Origin: Microbacterium caowuchunii
Lineage (GTDB): Bacteria; Actinomycetota; Actinomycetes; Actinomycetales; Microbacteriaceae
DNA length: 64,000 nt
Assembly: GCF_008727755.1 (NCBI RefSeq)
Contig: NZ_CP044231.1
Coordinates: 2,914,001 to 2,978,000, forward strand
Direction: 5' to 3'
The position numbers and the translations under genes were made by a program. The notes beneath the pieces are model-generated. The model did no database searches. It saw only the letters and a program-made list of their open reading frames with translations, and was not told where the DNA came from. Positions 53,542 through 61,190 of the stretch are shown in pieces. Every line of letters begins with the position of its first letter. The first letter of the stretch is position 1.

Positions 53542-54720
53542 ATGTTCATGTACTACCCGACCAACTACGTGTGGAGCATGGCGGTCGTCGCCTCGCTCAA
53601 CAACGGTGGCTTCATCGACGAGGTCGACAAGGCCGCCCGCCCCGTGCTCGAGGCGTCCCAGCAGGGCGACGACGTGGGTACCGAGCTGCTGTACGCCTCC
53701 TGGAAGGCCGTCGCCGACCGCCTCCTCGCCGCCGCCCAGACCGACGAGGCACGCGGCTGGAAGCTCTCCGCATCCGACAAGTACTACCGCGCGGCGCTGT
53801 ACACCTCGCAGTCCGAGCGACTGCAGTCCCCGAAGTGGGAGGGCCGCAAGGCCGCGTACCAGCAGTCGATCGACCTGCTGCTCAAGCACGTGGAACTCGG
53901 CGGCGTGCCGCTGACCACGGTGGACGTGCCCTACAAGGGCGACGACGCGCCGGCCGGGTCCGCCCTGCCGGGCTACTTCTACCGGGCGCCCGGGGACGGG
54001 CCGCGTCCGCTCATCGTGATGTGGAACGGCCTCGATTCCACCAAGGAGATGATGTACACCTCCCGGTTCCCGCAGCAGATGGCCCGCCGGGGCATCTCGG
54101 TGCTGATGATGGACCCGCCCGGATCCGGTGAGGCGCTGCGCATGCGGGACCTGCACGCCCGGTACGACACCGAGGTGTGGGCCGCATCCGTCATGGACTG
54201 GGTCGAGGAGAACGCCGCGGAGCTCGGCGTCGACCCGAAGAAGGTCGGCCTGGTCGGCTGGTCGCTCGGGGGCTACTACGTCCCGCGCGCCGCCGCGTTC
54301 GAGAAGCGCATCGCCCTCGCCGTCGCGTGGGGCGCGAACTACGACTGGGCCGCCGTCCAGGAGGCGCGTCGCCGCCGCGAGGGCGAGAACCCCGTGCCGC
54401 ACTACTGGGACCACGTCTACTGGGTGTTCGGCGCGAGCGACGAGGCGGACTTCCTCGAGAAGACGAAGAACATGCGCCTGGAGGGCGTGGTCGACAAGAT
54501 CACCGTGCCCTTCCTGGTGACCCACGGCGAGGGTGACCGGCAGATCCCGGTGAAGTACGCGTACGACGAGTACGAGGCCGCGGTGAACTCCCCCAAGCGC
54601 GAGCTGCGCATCTTCACCCAGGCGGAGGGCGGCGCCGAGCACATCGGCATCGACAACCTGGAGTACGTCGGCGAGTTCACCGCCGACTGGATCGCGGAGA
54701 CGTTCGCCGAGCTCGGCTGA
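53542..54720 (+). CDS. alpha/beta hydrolase similar to C-C bond hydrolases (DHPONH/FrsA type)
   Basis: A 392-aa alpha/beta hydrolase with a helical N-terminal cap (residues 1-120) as in 2,6-dihydroxypseudooxynicotine hydrolase and FrsA-like proteins. The nucleophile Ser241 is in LVGWSLGGYY, the Asp in THGEGDRQIPV, and the His in GGAEHIGIDN. IVMWNGLDSTKEMM and DPPGSGEA form the oxyanion region. It probably cleaves a C-C bond next to a ketone or ring-fission product. GAAGGAG precedes the ATG. It ends the operon, with a strong terminator after it. Confidence 0.9.
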   Translation: MFMYYPTNYVWSMAVVASLNNGGFIDEVDKAARPVLEASQQGDDVGTELLYASWKAVADRLLAAAQTDEARGWKLSASDKYYRAALYTSQSERLQSPKWEGRKAAYQQSIDLLLKHVELGGVPLTTVDVPYKGDDAPAGSALPGYFYRAPGDGPRPLIVMWNGLDSTKEMMYTSRFPQQMARRGISVLMMDPPGSGEALRMRDLHARYDTEVWAASVMDWVEENAAELGVDPKKVGLVGWSLGGYYVPRAAAFEKRIALAVAWGANYDWAAVQEARRRREGENPVPHYWDHVYWVFGASDEADFLEKTKNMRLEGVVDKITVPFLVTHGEGDRQIPVKYAYDEYEAAVNSPKRELRIFTQAEGGAEHIGIDNLEYVGEFTADWIAETFAELG

Positions 54721-54726
54721 CCCCAC

Positions 54727-54770
54727 GAAAGACGGATGCCGCGGCCCTGAGGTCGCGGCATCCGTCTTTC
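54727..54770 (+). terminator. intrinsic terminator of the monooxygenase operon
   Basis: Perfect 17-bp arms (54727-54743 and 54754-54770) around a 10-base loop, ending in CTTTC. The left arm begins with AAA, so the stem could also work for the opposite strand, where the FAH2 operon ends. Confidence 0.85.
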
Positions 54771-54843
54771 TGCTCGCCCTTCTGGGGCACCGCCCGCGCC
54801 CGCCGTCCCCCGCGCGCGCACGCGCCGCCCGTCCCCCGCGCGC

Positions 54844-54925
54844 GCACAACGGCGGAGATCCCCCCTGACACGCCGGGGCCCTGGTGGGAGCCGCGGGGTG
54901 TCGGGCAGGATCTCCGCCGTTGTGC
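54844..54925 (+). repeat. 82-bp palindromic element, copy 2
   Basis: Terminal repeats of 17 bp (GCACAACGGCGGAGATC and its complement). The internal GGGGTGTCG lies at the same offset as in the other copies, facing GACACGCC on the left arm. An 18-19-base segment before it is duplicated (about 54803-54821 and 54829-54847). It lies between the convergent hydrolase and FAH2 genes. Confidence 0.9.
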
Positions 54926-54941
54926 GGAGGGGCGGTCCGAC

Positions 54942-55907
54942 TCAGCGGTGCCGCAACCGCGGGCGCGTCCGGGCCCGGGGGATGGCCGGCGCCGGCACGC
55001 GCTCACCCACGACGTTCACGATCTCCCCGACGCCCTCGATCAGCATGCGCACCTCGTCACCCGGCTCCAGCGGCGGGAGGGCGCTGCCGCGGCCCCACAG
55101 CTCGCCGAGGCATCCGCCGTTGCCGACGGTGCCCGAACCCAGCACGTCACCGGGCACGACGACGGAGTTGCGTGCCGCGTAGGCCACGAGCTCGGGGAAG
55201 GGCCAGCCCATGTTCGACACGAGGTCCTCGCCGACGAGCGCCCCGTTGACGTACACCTCGGCCCGCACGGCCAGGAAGCCCTCGCCGTCGAGGTACGGAT
55301 CCAGCTCGTCGGCGGTGACGATCCAGGGCCCCAGCGTCATCCCGAAGTCTTTGCCCTTCGCCGGCCCCAGCCGCACCTTCATCTCCCGCGCCTGCAGGTC
55401 CCGAGCCGACCAGTCGTTCATCACGGTGTAACCGAAGATGTGGGATGCCGCCGCATCCACGTCCAGGTTCTCCCCGGTCGAGCCGTCGACACCGCCGATG
55501 ACGGCGGCCAGCTCCAGCTCGAAATCGAGACGTCGCGTCTCGGGCACCGCGACGACGTCGCCGGTCGCGCGCACCGTGTGCGGGTTCGTGAAGTAGAAGG
55601 TCGGCGCCTCGTGCCATTCGGCCGGCACGTCGCTCTTGCCCTCGACGCCGGCGCTGACCCCCTCGACGTGCTCCTCGAAGGCCACGAAGTCACGGATCGT
55701 GGTCGGGACGAGGGGCGCCAGCAGACGCACCTCCGCCAGCGGGACCCCGGTCTCCTGCCTCGCGCGCTCGAAGAGGCTGCGGGCCGCGGCCACTCCGCCC
55801 CGCAGGACCTCCGCGACCGTCAGCGCGTCCGGGAAGGGGATCACGGCACCCTCGGAGACGAAGCCCTCGCCCGTCGCTCCCTCGTGGTCCCACCGTGCGA
55901 TCTTCAT
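54942..55907 (-). CDS. fumarylacetoacetate hydrolase family protein 2
   Basis: A 321-aa FAH-family hydrolase. RRLDFELELAAVIGG carries the metal glutamates, YTVMNDWSARDLQAREM and LGPAKGKDFGMTLGPW follow, and DVLGSGTVGNGG is near the C-terminus. It resembles FAH1 at 39751 and may act on a related ring-fission product. The 66-bp gap to the upstream metallo-hydrolase gene holds GTC/GTG triplet repeats. It is the last gene of that two-gene operon. Confidence 0.92.
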   Translation of the reverse strand: MKIARWDHEGATGEGFVSEGAVIPFPDALTVAEVLRGGVAAARSLFERARQETGVPLAEVRLLAPLVPTTIRDFVAFEEHVEGVSAGVEGKSDVPAEWHEAPTFYFTNPHTVRATGDVVAVPETRRLDFELELAAVIGGVDGSTGENLDVDAAASHIFGYTVMNDWSARDLQAREMKVRLGPAKGKDFGMTLGPWIVTADELDPYLDGEGFLAVRAEVYVNGALVGEDLVSNMGWPFPELVAYAARNSVVVPGDVLGSGTVGNGGCLGELWGRGSALPPLEPGDEVRMLIEGVGEIVNVVGERVPAPAIPRARTRPRLRHR

Positions 55908-55973
55908 CCGTGCTCCTTCGTCCTGGTCGTCGTCGTGGTCGTGGTCGTCGGCAGCATGCCCGGCGCCGTCGCG

Positions 55974-56888
55974 CTACGCATGGCAGGAGAGCGGGCGCGA
56001 TCCGTTGTACTCGTACATGTCCTGCCACGCCGCCGCGAAATCGGGGTGGCCGCCGTCCAGCTCGGCGAGGACCCGGTGCAGGTTGCCGACGATGCGCTCG
56101 GTCTCCGCGAGCTCCGCGAACCTGCCGAGATCCAGACCCCGCGCCGCCTCCGCCGCGGTGAGCCCCCGCGCGTGGGCATCGGCGGCCGCACCCATCAGGA
56201 ACCGCAGATAGTCCGCGACCGGCTCGAAGAGCTCGGGTCCGCCGACGGGCCCGTGCCCGGGGACCACCGTGGCCGGCTCGAGCGCGGCCATCTGATCGAG
56301 CGCCCGCAGCCATCCCGCGGGCGAGCCGGACAGCACGAAGGGCGTGCCCCCGTGGAAGACGAGGTCCCCCGTGAACAGCACCCGCTCCTGCGGGAGCCAG
56401 ACGAACGCGTCGCCCGGCGTGTGGGCGGGCCCGCCCGGGTGGCGCACCTCGATCCGCTGATCGCCCGGCGCGATCGTCAGGGACTCGTCGAAGACGATCG
56501 TGGGCAGACGGGGCTGCACGTCACCCTGTACGTAGGGATCGAAGATGTGCGCGGCCATCGCGTGCGGGCGACGGAGGTCCGCCGCGACCGTCCGGTGCGC
56601 GATGATCTCGGCATCCGGGAGCAGGGATGCGCCGTTGCAGTGGTCGGGGTGGGAGTGCGTGAGCACCACGCGGCGCACCGGGGAATCGGTCACGCCGGAG
56701 ACGGCGCGCAGGTAGTCACGGGTGCGCTGCTCCGTGGAGGTGACATCGATGCTCGTCGCCCCGTCGGGGCCGTCGATCAGCCCCATGTTGTTGATCATCC
56801 AGCCGCCGTCGGGCTGGATGTACGCCCATACCCGGTCGGCGATCTGCTCCATCCGGGGCGCGGCATCCCGAGAATTGTCCTGAGCCAT
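55974..56888 (-). CDS. metallo-beta-lactamase-fold hydrolase
   Basis: A 304-aa MBL-fold enzyme with the zinc motif LTHSHPDHCNGA at about residues 80-91, then AHTPGDAFVWL, LFTGDLVFHGG and VPGHGPVGG. It has no signal peptide, so it is probably a cytosolic lactonase or ester hydrolase. GGAGG lies ten bases before the ATG at 56888. Box h lies 100 bp upstream, placing it in the presumed island regulon with FAH2. Confidence 0.9.
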   Translation of the reverse strand: MAQDNSRDAAPRMEQIADRVWAYIQPDGGWMINNMGLIDGPDGATSIDVTSTEQRTRDYLRAVSGVTDSPVRRVVLTHSHPDHCNGASLLPDAEIIAHRTVAADLRRPHAMAAHIFDPYVQGDVQPRLPTIVFDESLTIAPGDQRIEVRHPGGPAHTPGDAFVWLPQERVLFTGDLVFHGGTPFVLSGSPAGWLRALDQMAALEPATVVPGHGPVGGPELFEPVADYLRFLMGAAADAHARGLTAAEAARGLDLGRFAELAETERIVGNLHRVLAELDGGHPDFAAAWQDMYEYNGSRPLSCHA

Positions 56889-56988
56889 GAGCGTGGAGCC
56901 TCCTGCGACGGTGAAAGACCCGGCCGTCGTCGGCCGGGGGACGCTCCATCGTGTCAACGCCGCCGGGGCTCGGCAATCCGGAATCGGC

Positions 56989-57001
56989 CATGACTCGTAT
57001 C
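56989..57001. promoter_or_regulatory. GAT-N7-ATC box h (MBL-FAH2 operon)
   Basis: CATGACTCGTATC, 100 bp before the MBL start. It is the most distant in sequence of the eight. The 323-bp region 56889-57211 also holds a 73-bp palindrome and no gene. Confidence 0.4.
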
Positions 57002-57065
57002 CGTCCCGCGGATGGGTCTCCCCTCCCGCGCGCCCGTCGTCCCCGCGCCCCCGTCGTCCCCCATC

Positions 57066-57138
57066 CCGCGAGACTGCATCCGCAGCACGAGACGGACCGT
57101 GCCACGCGCGGTCTCGTGGCCAGCGTGCAGTCTCGCGG
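57066..57138. repeat. 73-bp palindromic element
   Basis: Perfect 13-bp terminal inverted repeats (CCGCGAGACTGCA and complement) and an inner 8-bp stem, CACGAGAC with GTCTCGTG (57086-57093, 57111-57118). It has the same two-stem design as the 82-bp elements but a different sequence. It lies between the IclR stop and the MBL promoter region. Confidence 0.75.
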
Positions 57139-57211
57139 AGAGGACGGGTCGCGGGCGGCGGGCGGTCGGCGGACGGCGGACGGCGGACGGGCGGCGTCGC
57201 GGCGGTGCCCG

Positions 57212-58003
57212 TCAGCGCAGGCGCAGGTCGGTGTCGATGGCGGATGCGGTGGCCAGCAGGCGCGGCAGGTGGTTCTCGACCACGTCCGCCACGCTGCCGC
57301 GGGTGGCGCTCGTGGAGACGTTGATCGCCGCCACGACCGTGCCGTCGCGGCCGTGCACGGGGGCCGCGATGGATCGCAGCCCCGGCTCGAGCTCCCCGTC
57401 CACGAGCGCCCAGCCGCGCGCGCGCACTGCATCCAGCTCGGCGCGCAGGTCGCCCGGCTCCGTGAGCGTGCGGTCGGTGAGGTGCAGACGTGCGGAAGCG
57501 TCGAGCGCGCGATCGCGTTCGGCATCCGGGAGCCCCGCGAGCAGCACGCGCCCCATGCTGGTCGCATACGCGGGGAAGCGGGTGCCGATCGTGATGCTGA
57601 CGCTCATGATGCGCCGCGTCGCCACGCGTGCGACGTAGACGATGTCGGTACCGTCCAGGACGGCCGCCGATACGCTCTCCTCGACCGCGCGGGACAGCGT
57701 CTCCAGGTGCGGTTGCACGATCTCCGGCAAGGACAGTGCGGAGAGGTAGCTGAAGCCGAGTTCGAGCACGCGCGGCGTCAGCGCGAACAGGCGCCCGTCG
57801 CTGCGGACGTAGCCGAGCGCCTCGAGCGTGTGCAGGAATCGGCGCGCCGCGGCCCGGGTGAGGCCCGTGCGCCGGGCCACATCACTGAGCGAGAGGTCCG
57901 GGTTCTCCGCGTCGAAGGCGCGGATGACCGCGAGCCCGCGGGCGAGCGACTGGACGAACTCCCCGGATGCCGCGGCATCCGCCGCCGGTGATCCCTGAGT
58001 CAT
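57212..58003 (-). CDS. IclR family regulator of the pca genes (PcaR-like)
   Basis: A 263-aa IclR-type regulator. The winged helix is at residues about 15-75 (SLARGLAVIRAFDAENPDLS; VARRTGLTRAAARRFLHTLE; LGYVRSDGRLFALTPRVLEL). The effector domain has SVSITIGTRFPAYATSMGRV and a C-terminal AAINVSTSATRGS. These stretches are typical of PcaR/PobR proteins that respond to beta-ketoadipate or protocatechuate. The ATG at 58003 was chosen for family length. It stands downstream of pcaF, and a GTTCG-N5-CGAAC palindrome before pcaI is a possible target. Confidence 0.9.
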   Translation of the reverse strand: MTQGSPAADAAASGEFVQSLARGLAVIRAFDAENPDLSLSDVARRTGLTRAAARRFLHTLEALGYVRSDGRLFALTPRVLELGFSYLSALSLPEIVQPHLETLSRAVEESVSAAVLDGTDIVYVARVATRRIMSVSITIGTRFPAYATSMGRVLLAGLPDAERDRALDASARLHLTDRTLTEPGDLRAELDAVRARGWALVDGELEPGLRSIAAPVHGRDGTVVAAINVSTSATRGSVADVVENHLPRLLATASAIDTDLRLR

Positions 58004-58095
58004 GACCCCATCCTCTCCCGCCCCGTCATTCCACCCGCATCCGCCCTGCCCGCCCCTGCCCGGGTGCCCGCCGGCCCGCCGGCCCGGCCCTCCCC

Positions 58096-58177
58096 GCACA
58101 ACGGCGGAGATCCTCCCCGGCGCGCCGGGCGTCCGGGCTCGGTCCCGGGGTGTCGCGCCCGATCTCCGCCGTTGTGC
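58096..58177 (+). repeat. 82-bp palindromic element, copy 3
   Basis: Ends match copies 1 and 2 (GCACAACGGCGGAGATC and complement). The left inner arm is CGGCGCGCCGGG, which pairs with CCCGGGGTGTCG if G-U wobbles are allowed. It lies between pcaF and the IclR gene, both on the minus strand. Confidence 0.9.
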
Positions 58178-58183
58178 ATCGGA

Positions 58184-58245
58184 TAGCCGGGCCGCGGGCG
58201 CACGGGTAGCCGGGCCACGGACGCACGAGTAGCCGGGCCGCGGCG
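58184..58245. repeat. 23-bp tandem repeat, about 2.7 copies
   Basis: TAGCCGGGCC recurs at 58184, 58207 and 58230, a strict 23-bp period, with a few substitutions. It fills the space between palindromic copy 3 and the pcaF stop. Confidence 0.8.
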
Positions 58246-58275
58246 CCGGGGATGCGGCACGAGCCGCGGCGCGGG

Positions 58276-59445
58276 TCAGCGCTCCAGCACCACGGCCAGA
58301 CCCTGACCCACCCCGATGCAGATCGCCGCGACCGCGACACCTCCGCCACGGCGGGCGAGTTCGTGCGCCGCGTGACCGATGATGCGGCCTCCGGAGGCAC
58401 CGAGCGGGTGACCGATCGCGAGGGCTCCGCCGTGGATGTTCAGCTTCGCGGGATCCAGGTCGGGCCATCCCGCCAGGCAGGCGAGGGACTGCGAGGCGAA
58501 CGCCTCGTTGAGCTCGACGAAGTCCACATCCGCCCACGTCTTGCCGGCCCGCGCGAGCGCCTTGTTGGCCGCCTCGATGGGGGCGATCGGGAACTGGTCC
58601 GGGTCGACCCCGTGCGCGCCGCGGCCGGCGATCCGCGCCAGCGGCTCACCCTCCAGCACACCCTCCCCGGCCAGGAGCACGGCGGATGCCCCGTCGTTGA
58701 TCGACGAGGAGTTGCCCGCGGTCACGGTCCCGTCCTCGGCGAAGAGCGCCTTGAGACGGGCGAGCTTCTCGACGGAGGTGTCGTCGCGGATGCCTTCGTC
58801 GCGGGCGAGCTCGGCACCGGGCACCTGCACGATCTCACCGTCGTACACGCCCGCCGCCCAGGCCTCGGCGGCCAGGCGGTGCGAACGCACGGCGAACTCG
58901 TCCTGCGCCTCGCGGGAGATCCCCCACTCGCCGGCGATCTTCTCGGCGGATGCGCCGTTCGAGATCGTCCAGTGCGTCGGCAGCGCCTTGTTGATCATCC
59001 GCCAGCCGATGGACGTGTTCCACATCGTCTGGTTGCCCACCGAGGGCCACGGGCGGGGCGACTTCTCGACGACGAACGGCGCACGGCTCATCGACTCGAC
59101 GCCGCCGGCGAGCACGATCTCGGCATCCCCGGACTCGATGGCACGCGAGCCCTGGACGACGGCCTCGACCGAGGACGCGCACAGCCGGTTCACCGTGACC
59201 CCCGTGACGGACGTCGGGAACCCGGCGAGCAGCGCCCCGAAGCGTGCGACGTTGCGGTTGTCCTCCCCCGCCTGGTTGGCGTCACCGAAGATGACGTCGG
59301 CGATGCGGGCGGGGTCGAGTCCGGTGCGTTCGACCGTCGCCTTCATCACGAGGGCGGCGAGGTCGTCGGGACGGGTGCCGGACAGGGCGCCGCCGGCACG
59401 GCCGAACGGGGTGCGGACGGCGTCGTAGATGTAGGTGGAGGTCAT
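58276..59445 (-). CDS. pcaF: 3-oxoadipyl-CoA thiolase
   Basis: Cleaves 3-oxoadipyl-CoA to succinyl-CoA and acetyl-CoA, the last step of the beta-ketoadipate pathway. The 389-aa thiolase has the nucleophile Cys in TVNRLCASSVEAV near residue 90, NEAFASQSLA, GHPLGASGGR and the second Cys in AICIGVGQG. The start YIYDAVRTPFGRAGG is typical of PcaF. The ATG at 59445 overlaps the pcaJ stop as ATGA. Context with pcaI and pcaJ supports this substrate over acetoacetyl-CoA. Confidence 0.93.
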   Translation of the reverse strand: MTSTYIYDAVRTPFGRAGGALSGTRPDDLAALVMKATVERTGLDPARIADVIFGDANQAGEDNRNVARFGALLAGFPTSVTGVTVNRLCASSVEAVVQGSRAIESGDAEIVLAGGVESMSRAPFVVEKSPRPWPSVGNQTMWNTSIGWRMINKALPTHWTISNGASAEKIAGEWGISREAQDEFAVRSHRLAAEAWAAGVYDGEIVQVPGAELARDEGIRDDTSVEKLARLKALFAEDGTVTAGNSSSINDGASAVLLAGEGVLEGEPLARIAGRGAHGVDPDQFPIAPIEAANKALARAGKTWADVDFVELNEAFASQSLACLAGWPDLDPAKLNIHGGALAIGHPLGASGGRIIGHAAHELARRGGGVAVAAICIGVGQGLAVVLER

Positions 59446-60170
59446 CGGTCGTTCCCTTCATCGGATGTCGCGGACGGGCCCACGCGCCCGGGGGCTGCGG
59501 ATACCGCACCGGCGTCGGGCACGGGGACCGTCGCATCGATCAGGTCGAGTCCGGTCAGTTCCCGGAGCTCGGCCACGGTGTTGTCACCGAACAGCTCGCG
59601 GACGGCGAAGCCATCCGGTGTCACGTCGAAGACGGCGTGGTCGGTGTAGACGCGCGAGACGCAGCCGACACCGGTCAAGGGGTAGGTGCACTCGGCGACG
59701 AGCTTCGATCCGCCCGTCTTGGTGAGGAGGTCCGTCATGACGTAGACGTCCTTCGCGCCGATCGCGAGATCCATCGCGCCACCCACGGCCGGGATCGCCC
59801 CCGGTTCGCCGGTGGACCAGTTGGCGAGGTCGCCGTTCTGCGCGACCTGGAACGCGCCCAGCACGCAGACGTCGAGGTGTCCCCCGCGCATCATCGCGAA
59901 CGAGTCCGCGTGATGGAAGTACGCGGCGCCCGGGAGAGCCGTCACGGGCTGCTTGCCGGCGTTGATCAGATCGGGGTCGATCCGCCCCGGCTCGGGGGCC
60001 CGCCCCATCCCGAGCAGACCGTTCTCGGTGTGCAGGATGATCTCCTCATCCTCCGGCAGGAAGTTCGCGACGAGCGTCGGGGCGCCGATGCCGAGGTTGA
60101 CGTACGAGCCCTCGGGGATGTCGGCGGCGATGCGCGCGGCCAGGTCGTTGCGGGAGATCCGGGTGGTCAT
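59442..60170 (-). CDS. pcaJ: 3-oxoadipate CoA-transferase subunit B
   Basis: Beta subunit of succinyl-CoA:3-oxoadipate CoA-transferase, 242 aa. The catalytic Glu is in LHTENGLLGMG near residue 50, with YVNLGIGAPTLVANF before it and GGAMDLAIGAKDVYV after. The C-terminus ends in a Gly/Ala/Pro/Ser-rich tail of about 25 residues. The ATG at 60170 overlaps the pcaI stop, and the stop overlaps pcaF. Confidence 0.94.
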   Translation of the reverse strand: MTTRISRNDLAARIAADIPEGSYVNLGIGAPTLVANFLPEDEEIILHTENGLLGMGRAPEPGRIDPDLINAGKQPVTALPGAAYFHHADSFAMMRGGHLDVCVLGAFQVAQNGDLANWSTGEPGAIPAVGGAMDLAIGAKDVYVMTDLLTKTGGSKLVAECTYPLTGVGCVSRVYTDHAVFDVTPDGFAVRELFGDNTVAELRELTGLDLIDATVPVPDAGAVSAAPGRVGPSATSDEGNDR

Positions 60171-60925
60171 CGTGCGTCCTCCTTCGCTTCGGATGCGGCC
60201 GCCAGCGGGCGACCCTCGATGTCGACGCCGCCGACGAACTCCCCGTCGCGCAGCCATGCCCGCTCACCCACGGCGACGACGCGGTCGACGAAGATGCCGG
60301 GGGTGACGACGGTCTCGGGAGCGAGCTCGCCGAGGGGCACGATGCCGTCCACCTGCACGATGGTGGTCGTCGCGGCGGTGGCCATGATCGGCCCGAAGTT
60401 CCGGGCGGTCTCGCGGTAGACCACATTGCCCCAGCGATCGGCGCGAAGCCCGCTCACGAGCGCGAAGTCGGCCTTGATGGGGTACTCGAGCACGTAGGTA
60501 CGCCCGTCGATCTCCCGGGTCTCCTTGCCGTCCGCGAGCTGCGTGCCCACACCGGTGGGCGAGAAGAACGCACCGACGCCCGCACCGGCGGCGCGGATGC
60601 GCTCGGCGAGGTTGCCCTGCGGGACGAGTTCCAGCTCGATCTCCCCTGCGCGGTAGAGACCGTCGAAGACCCAGGAGTCGGACTGGCGGGGGAAGGAGCA
60701 GATGATCTTGCGGACGCGCTTCTTCGCGAGGAGTGCCGCGAGACCGAGGTCGCCGTTGCCGGCGTTGTTGTTGACGATGGTCAGCTCGCTCGCACCCTGC
60801 GCGATGAGAGCGTCGATGAGTTCCACGGGCTGGCCGGCGCGGCCGAACCCGCCGATCATGACGGTGGCACCGTCGGTGATCCCTGCGACCGCGGCGTCGA
60901 CGTCCGGGACGGTCTTGTCGATCAC
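60167..60925 (-). CDS. pcaI: 3-oxoadipate CoA-transferase subunit A
   Basis: Alpha subunit of the CoA-transferase, 252 aa. The CoA-binding motif is MIGGFGRAGQPVELIDAL near residue 23, then TIVNNNAGNGDLGLAALL and FFSPTGVGTQLADGKE. The GTG at 60925 follows GAGGAGG. It heads pcaI-pcaJ-pcaF, with a palindromic IclR-type site at 60943-60957. Confidence 0.94.
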   Translation of the reverse strand: MIDKTVPDVDAAVAGITDGATVMIGGFGRAGQPVELIDALIAQGASELTIVNNNAGNGDLGLAALLAKKRVRKIICSFPRQSDSWVFDGLYRAGEIELELVPQGNLAERIRAAGAGVGAFFSPTGVGTQLADGKETREIDGRTYVLEYPIKADFALVSGLRADRWGNVVYRETARNFGPIMATAATTTIVQVDGIVPLGELAPETVVTPGIFVDRVVAVGERAWLRDGEFVGGVDIEGRPLAAASEAKEDAR

Positions 60926-60942
60926 GCATCCTCCTCGAGAGT

Positions 60943-60957
60943 GTTCGCTGTGCGAAC
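60943..60957. promoter_or_regulatory. palindromic operator candidate before pcaI
   Basis: GTTCG-CTGTG-CGAAC, perfect 5-bp arms, 17 bp before the pcaI GTG. Sites of this type occur with IclR-family regulators. The PcaR-like gene at 57212 is the likely partner. Confidence 0.5.
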
Positions 60958-61052
60958 GTGCGTCCGCATCATGAACACAGGATACGCCCGGCGGATGCCG
61001 AATGCCACCCCTCCACGCGCCGGGTCCGGCGGCCCCATCTGGATTCGGGCGC

Positions 61053-61134
61053 GCACAACGGCGGGGATCCCGCCCGGCGCGCCGGGTTCCGGGAGCCGCC
61101 GACGGGGTGTCGCGGGTGATCTCCGCCGTTGTGC
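61053..61134 (+). repeat. 82-bp palindromic element, copy 4
   Basis: Same length and ends as copies 1-3, with one A-to-G change in the left arm (GCACAACGGCGGGGATC). GGGGTGTCG is at the same offset, 52 bases in. It lies between pcaI and pcaC. Confidence 0.9.
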
Positions 61135-61190
61135 GCGGGAGGTGTGCGGCGGAGCGGGCGCCCGTGCGGGGGACGCGCCGGAGCGGGCCG

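Noticed and set aside
45028..54720. A nicotine-degradation cluster
   Set aside because: Four enzyme families match that pathway, but the extradiol dioxygenase, two FAH proteins, the cyclase and the sugar-type importer do not, and no nicotine dehydrogenase genes are present.
55921..55955. GTC/GTG triplet repeat between the MBL and FAH2 genes as a regulatory element
   Set aside because: It is short and imperfect, and resembles ordinary GC-rich drift. I see no partner structure.
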